Shown: positions 1 to 5,918 of the stretch, piece by piece
Position numbering within the stretch: position 1 is the stretch's first letter
How the letters are laid out: each line of letters opens with the position of its first letter
Assembly (NCBI GenBank): GCA_023423235.1
Contig: JAFAFY010000099.1
Coordinates: 1 to 6,939 of the forward strand
DNA: 6,939 nt
Reading direction: 5' to 3'
DNA from: Pseudomonadota bacterium
Lineage (GTDB): Bacteria > Pseudomonadota > Gammaproteobacteria > Xanthomonadales > Xanthomonadaceae
Notes under the pieces: model-generated
Seen by the model: the letters and a program-made list of their open reading frames with translations, nothing else
The model's database searches: none
What the model was told of the DNA's origin: nothing
Position numbers and translations under genes: made by a program

Positions 1-581
1 GGATGGGGCCGCAGATCGCCCACACCCTGGTCTCGTTCGGTTTCGACGACGGCCAGCGCGTGGTGTTCTCGATCGAGATCCGCAAGGAGCGCGACGAGAG
101 CTTCTCGGCGATCGGCGGGTTCTTCCGCCAGTTCGAGGCGGTGCTGATCGCCGCCGACGAGCGCGACATCATCCGCACCCGCAGCAACGCGCGCGGCGAG
201 CAGGTCTACCTGTACGCGCTGGATCTGGACCGCGCGCAGTTGCGCGGCCTGTTCCTGGGGTATCTGGACCAGGCCGACGCCCTGCAGCGCGCGCCGCGTT
301 TCTACAACAGCCTGACCAGCAACTGCACCACGGTGATCTACGAGATCGCCCGCCGTATCGCGCCGGGGCTGCCGCTGGACTACCGCCTGGTGCTGTCGGG
401 ACACTTCGCCGAGTACGTGTACGATCTCGGCGCGCTGGCGCCCGGCTACGACTACCCGCAGCTGCGCGTGCGCGGCCACATCAACGCCCGCGCCCGCGCG
501 GCCGACGCGCGCGGTGAGGATTTCAGCCGCGCCATCCGTGCCGGCCTGCCCGCCGCCCACCCGCAGGAAGAACCCCAGTGA
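1..581 (+). CDS. DUF4105 (Lnb N-terminal periplasmic domain) protein, 3' part only
   Basis: The gene enters from the left edge. The visible 192 residues (counted from the codon at base 3) end at TGA 579-581, and the true start lies outside the window. The fragment matches the DUF4105/Lnb N-terminal periplasmic domain family: a His-Thr pair near the left edge (H7), a strand-rich stretch with FSIEIRKE, a YLYALDLD segment, and the family's NSLTSNCTT block with Cys108. Conserved His and Cys residues in such a fold suggest a papain/NlpC-like thiol hydrolase, but that is inference; I know of no established activity for bacterial stand-alone members. A periplasmic or membrane location is expected from the family, but the N-terminus that would show it is missing. 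The end overlaps the next gene, an envelope lipoprotein hydrolase, so the two are probably co-translated. Family assignment is fairly sure; function is unknown. Confidence 0.82.
   Translation, partial: MGPQIAHTLVSFGFDDGQRVVFSIEIRKERDESFSAIGGFFRQFEAVLIAADERDIIRTRSNARGEQVYLYALDLDRAQLRGLFLGYLDQADALQRAPRFYNSLTSNCTTVIYEIARRIAPGLPLDYRLVLSGHFAEYVYDLGALAPGYDYPQLRVRGHINARARAADARGEDFSRAIRAGLPAAHPQEEPQ
565..570 (+). promoter_or_regulatory. Ribosome-binding site of the hydrolase gene
   Basis: AGGAAG lies inside the end of the DUF4105 gene. It is 7 bases before the GTG at 578 and 10 before the ATG at 581, so it could serve either start. Spacing slightly favours GTG578 and codon preference favours ATG581; the two products differ by one residue. 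Confidence 0.5.
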
Positions 582-2635
582 TGCCCACCGCCGCGCGCCG
601 CCTGACCGTCCTGCTGCTGCCGATCGCCGCAAGCCTGCTGCTGGGCGGCTGCGCGATCCTGCAGGAGTTCAAGCCCTCGGTCGCGGTCAAGCCGATGACC
701 GCGGGCGAGTACATCACCCTCAAGCGCGGCGACATCCTGACCACCGGCGAGCTCAGCAGCGCGACCTGGCAGACCATCGAGGTCACCGGCCTGGATGTGG
801 ATGCCTGCGCGAAACCCTCGACCGCCTGCATCGACGCGCTGCGCGAGGTGCCGGGCATCAGCAGCGAGCGCCGGCTCTCGGCGCTGTCGGAGCTGTGGCT
901 GCAGCAGGCGATCGCACTGCCGGCCACGCCGCCGCGCAATGCGCCGCCCGAAGCGCTGCAGGCGGTCAACGACGCCCGCCTGCAGGCCTGGATGGAAGCG
1001 GCGCGGCACGCCTATGCCTACCTGTTCTTCGGCACGCGCACGCCCGGCGAGCGCGCGTTCGAGGACCGCCAGACCCAGGTCCGTGACTACTACAACCACG
1101 CCGTCGAGGAAGCCATCACCCTGCTGTTCGCCGACCTGGCGCGCACCGCGCCCGAGCGCGATGCCAGCGGCACCTTCCACCCGGCCGGCTGGACCCTGCG
1201 CATGGACCTGGAGCGGGTGCGCCTGCCCGAGGGCACGCAGTTGCCGCAGGAACTGCTGCCGGCCTCGTCGCTGTCGTTCCAGGGCCTGCGCAGCACCTAT
1301 CGCCGCGACGGGTTCGGCGCCGAGCTGGTCGCCGTGCTCGAGGACGACCCGGTGACCACGGTGCTGCCCGAAGCCGACACCGCCGAGGCCGACGTCGGCC
1401 CGCCGCACCGGCGCCCGCATGCGCCGGCCTGGAGCGAGATGCCGTCGCCGTCGCTGACGGTGCTGTTCCAGTTCGAAGGCGACGACCTCGACAGCATCCT
1501 GGCGACACGCAGCGCGCGCGTCAGCGTGCACGACCCCTACATCGACAGCAGTATCACCCTGCACGGCCAGGAAGTGCCGCTGGCCGCCAACTTCACCGCC
1601 GGCTACGGCCTGTGGCTGGCGCGCTCGGGTTTCAACATGCAGTCGTTGCGCACGCTGTTCAGGCGCGAGCGCGGCATCGACCATCCGCACCTGTACATGC
1701 TGCAGCCCTACGACCCGGAGCGTCGCATCATCCTGATGCTGCACGGCCTGGCCAGCAGCCCCGAGGCCTGGGTCAACGTCGCCAACGAGGTCATGGGCGA
1801 CGAATCCCTGCGGCAGAACTTCCAGGTCTGGCAGGTCTACTACCCGACCAACATGCCGATCGTGCTCAACCACGCCGCGATCCGGCGCCTGACCGCCAAT
1901 GCGCTGGCGCATTTCGATCCCATCGGCACCGCGCCGGCCTCGCGCGACATGGTGGTGATCGGGCACAGCATGGGCGGGGTGATCGCACGGCTGATGGTGT
2001 CCAGCGCCGACCAGCAGCTGTGGGACTGGGCGATGGCCACGCACAACCTGGAACCGCAGCGCCTGGCCGAGATACGCCCGCGCATCGACCCGATGCTGCG
2101 CTTCGGCCCGGCGCCGTACATCGAACGGGCGATCTTCATCGCCGCCCCGCAGCGCGGTACCGACTTCGCCGGCAACCGCCTGGGCCGGCTGATCGCGCGC
2201 CTGGTGCGCCTGCCGCTGACCGTGCTCGAAGGCGTGGACGAGGCACTGACCACCCTGGCCAGCGGCGAGGACGGCCCGGATGGCGGCCACATGAGCAACA
2301 GCATCGACAACCTCAGCGCCAAGGATCCGTTCGTGCGCGCCGCCGCCGACCTGCCGATCTCCCCACGCGTGCACTACAACACCATCATCGCCCGCAGCAA
2401 TCCGGACGTGCCGCTGGCCGAATCCAACGATGGCCTGGTGCCCTACCGCAGCGCGCACATGGCCGGCGCCGAATCGGAGAAGGTCATCACCTCCGGCCAC
2501 AGCGTGCAGGAAGCCGCGCAGGCGATCCTGGAAATCCGCCGCATCCTGCATGCCGACCTGGCCGCGCATGCGGCCGCCGCCGGCGATACCGAAACGCTGC
2601 GCGAGGCCACCGGTACCGACGCCGGCTTCCCGTGA
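581..2635 (+). CDS. Outer-membrane-type lipoprotein with C-terminal alpha/beta-hydrolase (lipase/esterase-like) domain
   Basis: The product is 684 residues from ATG581; GTG578 would add one. The N-terminus is a lipoprotein signal: Arg residues, a Leu/Ala-rich core and the lipobox LGGC with Cys24. Ala follows the Cys rather than Asp, which favours sorting to the outer membrane. Residues about 25-375 match no domain I recognise. From about 380 an alpha/beta-hydrolase fold is clear: LMLHGLASS around His388 (oxyanion strand-turn), then the nucleophile elbow GHSMGG with Ser463, the acid Asp617 in SNDGLVP and the general base His640 in SGHSVQ. All three catalytic residues are therefore present, in the right order, and the enzyme is probably active as an esterase, lipase or acyltransferase on an envelope substrate; the substrate is not readable. 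The gene overlaps the DUF4105 gene upstream by 1 base and the gltS-like gene downstream by 4, which suggests one operon. Hydrolase class is secure; biological role is unknown. Confidence 0.9.
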   Translation: MPTAARRLTVLLLPIAASLLLGGCAILQEFKPSVAVKPMTAGEYITLKRGDILTTGELSSATWQTIEVTGLDVDACAKPSTACIDALREVPGISSERRLSALSELWLQQAIALPATPPRNAPPEALQAVNDARLQAWMEAARHAYAYLFFGTRTPGERAFEDRQTQVRDYYNHAVEEAITLLFADLARTAPERDASGTFHPAGWTLRMDLERVRLPEGTQLPQELLPASSLSFQGLRSTYRRDGFGAELVAVLEDDPVTTVLPEADTAEADVGPPHRRPHAPAWSEMPSPSLTVLFQFEGDDLDSILATRSARVSVHDPYIDSSITLHGQEVPLAANFTAGYGLWLARSGFNMQSLRTLFRRERGIDHPHLYMLQPYDPERRIILMLHGLASSPEAWVNVANEVMGDESLRQNFQVWQVYYPTNMPIVLNHAAIRRLTANALAHFDPIGTAPASRDMVVIGHSMGGVIARLMVSSADQQLWDWAMATHNLEPQRLAEIRPRIDPMLRFGPAPYIERAIFIAAPQRGTDFAGNRLGRLIARLVRLPLTVLEGVDEALTTLASGEDGPDGGHMSNSIDNLSAKDPFVRAAADLPISPRVHYNTIIARSNPDVPLAESNDGLVPYRSAHMAGAESEKVITSGHSVQEAAQAILEIRRILHADLAAHAAAAGDTETLREATGTDAGFP

Positions 2636-3888
2636 CCCCGCGCCTGCCCACGCCTGGCGCGTTGCTGCCGGGCGCCGACGACCTGGTGCGCATCGATGCC
2701 TTCGTCAGCATCACCCTGGCGATCCTGCTGCTGTTCGTCGGCAAGGGGCTGGCCGCGCGGATCGGCGTGCTGCGCCGCTACGGCATTCCCGAACCCGTGG
2801 TCGGCGGGGTGCTGTGCGCGGCGGTGGTGTGCACGCTGTACTACACGGCCGGGTGGCAGGTGGAGTTCGACCTGGGCACGCGCGACCTGCTGCTGCTGTA
2901 CTTCTTCGGCGCGCTGGGACTGAACTCCAACATCCGCGCGCTGTTCAGCGGCGGCCGCCTGTTGCTGGTGCTGGTGCTGCTGGCGTCGCTGTTCATGGTG
3001 CTGCAGAACGGCCTGGGCATGACCCTGGCCAGCCTGTTCGGCATGGACCCGCGCACCGGCTTGATGGTGGGCTCGGTGTCGCTGACCGGCGGGGTCGGCA
3101 CCACGCTGGCCTGGAGTCCGCATTTCGTCGACACCCTGGGCCTGCGCGGCGCCGCCGAGCTGGGCCTGGCCGCCAACATGATCGGCCTGATCGCCGCCTG
3201 CGTGATCGGCGGACCGATCGCCGGCTGGCTGATCCGCCGCCACCCGGTGATGCCCTCGGCCGACGCCGACCTGGAAGTGGGCACGCTCTACGGCGATGAA
3301 TCACGCGCGCAGCTGGACTACTACGGCGTGCTGCTGGCGCTGTTCTGGCTCAACGTGGCGTTGATGCTCGGCCACGGCATCGGCAGCCTGATCGCGATGA
3401 CCGGGCTCAACCTGCCGGCCTTCGTCGGCTGCCTGCTGGGGGGCATCGTGCTGCGCAGCGTCGGCGACCTGCTGGCGCCCGACGGCGGACGCATGTGGCG
3501 CTTCGACGACATGCAGCCGGGCATCGCGCTGATCTCCGACATCAGCCTGGGCATGTTCCTGACCATGGCGCTGATGGGCCTGCAGCTGTGGGCGCTGCAG
3601 CCGATGCTGGGTTTCATCACCGTGGCCATGGCGCTGCAGATCGCGATGGTGGTCGCCTTCACCGTGCTGGTGGTGTTCCGCTGCATGGGCCGCGACTACG
3701 AGGCCGCGGTGATCTGCTCGGCCTTCGGCGGCATCACCCTGGGCTCCACCGCCACCGCGGTGGCCAACATGAGCGCGGTCACCCGCGAATACGGCGCCGC
3801 GCCCAAGGCTTTTTTGATCGTGCCGCTGGTCTGCGGTTTCTTCATCGACCTGATCAACGCGCTGGTGATCGGGCTGATGGCCGGCTGA
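2632..3888 (+). CDS. gltS: Sodium/glutamate symporter (GltS/ESS family)
   Basis: This inner-membrane secondary transporter is expected to import glutamate with sodium. It has 418 residues from GTG2632, is strongly hydrophobic with about ten membrane segments, and aligns well with E. coli GltS as I remember it. Shared marks are YGIPEPVVGG (residues 50-59), GLNSN (96-100), the first re-entrant-loop motif TGGVGTTLAW (152-161) and its second-half counterpart GGITLGSTATAVANM (366-380). The start is uncertain. GTG2632 overlaps the previous stop as GTGA, which suits translational coupling. GTG2686 would give 400 residues beginning VRIDAF, closer to the roughly 400-residue E. coli protein, whose N-terminus aligns at that point. 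Neither start has a convincing ribosome-binding site. A membrane importer in one unit with an envelope hydrolase and a DUF4105 protein may simply be a chance grouping. Family is confident; glutamate specificity is inferred from homology. Confidence 0.9.
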   Translation: MTPRLPTPGALLPGADDLVRIDAFVSITLAILLLFVGKGLAARIGVLRRYGIPEPVVGGVLCAAVVCTLYYTAGWQVEFDLGTRDLLLLYFFGALGLNSNIRALFSGGRLLLVLVLLASLFMVLQNGLGMTLASLFGMDPRTGLMVGSVSLTGGVGTTLAWSPHFVDTLGLRGAAELGLAANMIGLIAACVIGGPIAGWLIRRHPVMPSADADLEVGTLYGDESRAQLDYYGVLLALFWLNVALMLGHGIGSLIAMTGLNLPAFVGCLLGGIVLRSVGDLLAPDGGRMWRFDDMQPGIALISDISLGMFLTMALMGLQLWALQPMLGFITVAMALQIAMVVAFTVLVVFRCMGRDYEAAVICSAFGGITLGSTATAVANMSAVTREYGAAPKAFLIVPLVCGFFIDLINALVIGLMAG

Positions 3889-3972
3889 GCGGCGCCACGT
3901 CCGATCGCGGTTGCAGCTGTTTTCCGCGCGTTGCCGCGGGCGGTACCAGCAGCCTGCGTCCTGTTCCTGCCC

Positions 3973-3990
3973 TGGGCGGGCTCACGCCCA
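3973..3990 (+). other. Small hairpin, 6-bp stem and 6-base loop
   Basis: TGGGCG, loop GGCTCA, CGCCCA forms a perfect 6-bp GC-rich stem 84 bases after the gltS stop. No T-run follows on either strand, so it is not a typical intrinsic terminator. It could be a weak or protein-assisted terminator, an mRNA 3' end stabiliser, or chance in GC-rich DNA. Confidence 0.25.
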
Positions 3991-4157
3991 ATGTGCAGAA
4001 GAAACCTTGCCGATCGCCATGCCTGCGCATGCGCTGGCCCGCGCACTTCGGCGTTCCGCTGTGGTGGATTGATCCGTCGGGCCACGGACACCACGCCGGA
4101 ATTGCAACGCAGCTTCCGGTCCGCGCATGTGCCTCCATCGCAGATCGACGGGCAATT

Positions 4158-4177
4158 ACTGTACTATCCGGTTCAGT
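4158..4177 (+). promoter_or_regulatory. Operator-like inverted repeat over a possible -10 box upstream of mlaF
   Basis: The sequence ACTGTACTATCCGGTTCAGT has 7-base arms ACTGTAC and GTTCAGT, complementary at 6 of 7 positions, around a 6-base centre. The size, the spacing and the ACTGnAC arms resemble operators of TetR/AcrR-type repressors. The bases TACTAT at 4162-4167 match the sigma-70 -10 consensus at 4 of 6 positions (5 of 6 if the alternative ACTATC register is ignored). No good -35 box is seen 16-18 bases upstream. If used, transcription would start near 4174 and leave a leader of about 74 bases before mlaF. A repressor bound here would block the polymerase. The symmetry is seen; regulator identity and promoter use are inferred. 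Confidence 0.4.
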
Positions 4178-4208
4178 CACTCGGCGGGCATTCAGTCACC
4201 GCCGGGCA
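4172..4208 (+). repeat. Two-copy imperfect tandem direct repeat, 18-19 bases
   Basis: TTCAGTCACTCGGCGGGCA (4172-4190) is followed without a gap by TTCAGTCACCGCCGGGCA (4191-4208). The first nine bases are identical, and the rest differ by one inserted base and one substitution. The first copy shares its TTCAGT with the right arm of the upstream palindrome, so the second copy gives a second half-site about two helical turns away. It may be an extended regulator-binding region or a local duplication. Confidence 0.55.
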
Positions 4209-4247
4209 TCCTCCCCAGGTTTTGCATCCCACCGGTCCGTGTTCCGC

Positions 4248-5042
4248 ATGCGCGTCGCCGCCCCCACCACCGCTGCCGTCCATTTCGACGGGGTCCGCCT
4301 GGACCGCGGCGGGCGCACGATCCTGCGCGACATCGACCTGACGGTGCCGCGCGGCAGCATCACCGCGGTGCTGGGGCCATCGGGCAGTGGCAAGTCGACG
4401 CTGCTGGCGGCGCTGACCGGGGAACTGGTGCCGGCCGCCGGCACGGTCGAGGTGTTCGGCCAGCGCGTGCCGCAGCAGGCGCGCGCACTGCTGGCGCTGC
4501 GCAAGGGCATCGGCGTGCTGCTGCAGGGCAACGGCCTGCTGACCGACCTGACCGTGGCCGAGAACGTGGCCCTGCCGTTGCGCACCCATACCGACCTGCC
4601 GAAACCGGTCATCGACCAGCTGGTGGCGATGAAACTGCACGCGGTCGGCCTGCGCCAGGCCGCGGACCTGTACCCGCGCGAGCTTTCGGGCGGCATGGCC
4701 CGACGCGTGGCGCTGGCGCGCGCGCTGGCACTGGACCCGCCGCTGATGATCTACGACGAGCCGCTGACCGGGCTGGACCCGATCGCCTCGGGCGTGATCA
4801 CCAGCCTGATCGCGCGGCTCAACGCCAGCCTGGGCCTGACCAGCATCATCGTCACCCACCACGTCCACGAGACGCTGCCGATCGCCGACCGGGTGATCGT
4901 GGTCGCCAACCGCGGCATCGTGTTCTCCGGTACGCCGGCCGAACTGGAGGCCAGCCGCGACCCGCTGGTGCTGCAGTTCCTGCACGGCCAGCCGGACGGC
5001 CCGATCGCCTTCGACAGCGCGCCGCGCACGGCCGCCGCATGA
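4248..5042 (+). CDS. mlaF: Phospholipid ABC transporter ATP-binding protein MlaF
   Basis: MlaF is the cytoplasmic ATPase of the MlaFEDB inner-membrane complex, which moves phospholipids between the MlaC carrier and the inner membrane to keep outer-membrane asymmetry. The 264-residue product (E. coli MlaF is about 269) has a full ABC domain: Walker A GPSGSGKST at 43-51 (Lys49), Q-loop Gln93 in the block LLQGNGLLTDLTV that is typical of MlaF, signature LSGGM at 146-150, Walker B with Asp170-Glu171, and switch His204. The C-terminal tail QFLHGQPDGPI (243-253) is the MlaF-type extension that in E. coli helps dimerisation and MlaB binding. ATG4248 starts the protein at the expected point before the ABC core, but no clear ribosome-binding site precedes it. 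The stop overlaps mlaE as ATGA. Assignment is very secure. Confidence 0.96.
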   Translation: MRVAAPTTAAVHFDGVRLDRGGRTILRDIDLTVPRGSITAVLGPSGSGKSTLLAALTGELVPAAGTVEVFGQRVPQQARALLALRKGIGVLLQGNGLLTDLTVAENVALPLRTHTDLPKPVIDQLVAMKLHAVGLRQAADLYPRELSGGMARRVALARALALDPPLMIYDEPLTGLDPIASGVITSLIARLNASLGLTSIIVTHHVHETLPIADRVIVVANRGIVFSGTPAELEASRDPLVLQFLHGQPDGPIAFDSAPRTAAA

Positions 5043-5782
5043 TCGATGCGATCCGCTCGATCGGCCGCGCCGGTCTGTTCTCGCTGTCGGTGCTGCGCGC
5101 ATCGAAACCGACGGCCGACTTCTTCGCCGAACTGCTGCGCGAGATCTACAAGATCGACGGGCGCTCGCTGCCGATCATCGCCGTGGGCGGCGCCTTCGTC
5201 GGCCTGTCGCTGAGCCTGCTGGCGTTCCGCGGGCTGGAGACCTTCGGCGCGACCAACCAGGTCAGCCTGCTGGTCGGGCTGGGCCTGTACCGCGAGCTGG
5301 CACCGGTGCTGACCGCGCTGCTGTTCATCGGCCGCGCCGGCAGCTCGATCGCCGCCGAGCTGGGCCTGATGCGCGCCACCGACCAGATCACCGCGCTCGG
5401 ACTGATGGCGATCGACCCGGTGGCCAAGACCGTGGCCCCGCGGTTCTGGGCGGCGGTGATCTGCGTGCCGCTGCTGACCGCGTTCTTCTGCAGCCTGGCG
5501 CTGTCGGCCAGCTGGTTCCAGTCGGTGCAGGTGCTGGGCATCGACAACGGCATGTTCTGGCAGACGATGCGCGACGCGGTGGATTTCCGCGGCGACTTCC
5601 TCAGCGCCTTCGCCAAGTCCGCGGTGTTCGGCGGTACGGCGGCGCTGGTGGCCTCCTACGTCGGCTTCCATTCCGAGCCGACGATCGAGGGTACGTCGGT
5701 GGCGACCACCCGCGCGGTGGTCAACGCCTCGCTGCTGGTGCTGATGTTCAATTTCGTGATGTCCGCCTTCCTGTTCCGCTGA
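5039..5782 (+). CDS. mlaE: Phospholipid ABC transporter permease MlaE
   Basis: MlaE is the membrane permease that pairs with MlaF and sits beneath the MlaD ring in the inner membrane. The product has 247 residues, slightly shorter than E. coli MlaE (about 260). It shows the MlaE/YrbE family pattern: an amphipathic N-terminal interfacial helix (about 1-40), several hydrophobic segments, and the hallmark block from Glu86 to Pro127, with RELAPV, LLFIGRAGSSIAAELG, LMRATDQI and LMAIDPV, which is nearly as in E. coli. The C-terminal membrane helix ends in FLFR. The ATG start overlaps the mlaF stop by four bases and has no visible ribosome-binding site, so translation probably depends on coupling to mlaF. 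This would give matched amounts of the two subunits. Assignment is very secure. Confidence 0.96.
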   Translation: MIDAIRSIGRAGLFSLSVLRASKPTADFFAELLREIYKIDGRSLPIIAVGGAFVGLSLSLLAFRGLETFGATNQVSLLVGLGLYRELAPVLTALLFIGRAGSSIAAELGLMRATDQITALGLMAIDPVAKTVAPRFWAAVICVPLLTAFFCSLALSASWFQSVQVLGIDNGMFWQTMRDAVDFRGDFLSAFAKSAVFGGTAALVASYVGFHSEPTIEGTSVATTRAVVNASLLVLMFNFVMSAFLFR

Positions 5783-5788
5783 ATGCGC

Positions 5789-5802
5789 CGACGCATGCGT
5801 CG
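5789..5802. repeat. 14-bp perfect palindrome after mlaE
   Basis: CGACGCATGCGTCG is fully self-complementary and begins 7 bases after the mlaE stop. In RNA it could fold as a 5-bp stem with a CATG loop. Its core CGCATGCG recurs elsewhere in this GC-rich window (for example at 4026 and 4245), so chance is possible. No T-run follows it. Confidence 0.45.
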
Positions 5803-5905
5803 TCGCACGCAGCGCGCGGAACAGGCCCCGACCACCGGTCATAGCCGGTTCCGGGCGCCGGTGCGACGCTCCTTCCCGTAATGCCGCGCCTGCCGCGGTC
5901 CGTTC

Positions 5906-5913
5906 AAAGGTGA
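5906..5913 (+). promoter_or_regulatory. Strong ribosome-binding site of mlaD
   Basis: AAAGGTGA is complementary over eight bases to the usual 16S rRNA 3' end and sits 5 bases before ATG5919. It decides that start over the GTG at 5910, which lies inside the site. It is the best ribosome-binding site in the window and lets mlaD initiate independently of mlaE. Confidence 0.75.
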
Positions 5914-5918
5914 CACCC

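Larger units (their letters stand above)
3889..4247 (+). other. Intergenic control region between gltS and mlaF
   Basis: These 359 bases hold no gene I can support. Open frames crossing them are tails of frames from flanking genes and show no recognisable protein. The left part has short GC-rich inverted repeats (CCGCG/CGCGG at 3924-3939; TGGGCG/CGCCCA at 3973-3990), none followed by a T-run, so no standard terminator is evident for the upstream operon. The stretch around 4150-4180 is the most AT-rich part and carries the operator-like palindrome, a possible -10 box and a tandem repeat, which makes it the likely promoter region of the mla operon. Confidence 0.6.
5783..5918 (+). other. mlaE-mlaD spacer
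   Basis: These 136 bases separate two genes whose neighbours overlap, so the spacer stands out. It contains a 14-bp perfect palindrome, a looser ACCGG/CCGGT pair (5834-5849) that competes with a CACCGG/CCGGTG pair (5833-5863), and the mlaD ribosome-binding site. I see no open frame with a recognisable product and no good promoter. Confidence 0.5.

Noticed and set aside
452..2569. Open frame of 705 codons on the - strand opposite the hydrolase
   Set aside because: It is rich in Gln, His, Arg, Ala and Gly with no recognisable domain, typical of an antisense shadow in GC-rich DNA. The + strand frame encodes a clear lipoprotein signal and catalytic triad.
1612..2631. Upstream extension of the gltS frame into the hydrolase gene
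   Set aside because: The extension is a shadow of the hydrolase (Arg/Pro/Ala-rich), whereas transporter-like sequence begins only after 2632.
3810..3815. Run of six T inside gltS as a slippage or frameshift site
   Set aside because: The frame stays intact through AFLIVPL and the run is short, so there is no sign of programmed frameshifting.
3924..3990. Intrinsic terminator for the upstream operon
   Set aside because: The hairpins at 3924-3939 and 3973-3990 have short stems and no T-run after them. The TTTT at 3920-3923 precedes the stem rather than following it.
3495..4247. Upstream extension of the mlaF frame
   Set aside because: It overlaps gltS and the intergenic region and has no homology to ABC proteins; MlaF proteins start close to ATG4248.
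3931..4341. Possible small gene in the gltS-mlaF gap
   Set aside because: The frame runs into mlaF in another register, has no ribosome-binding site and resembles no family I know.
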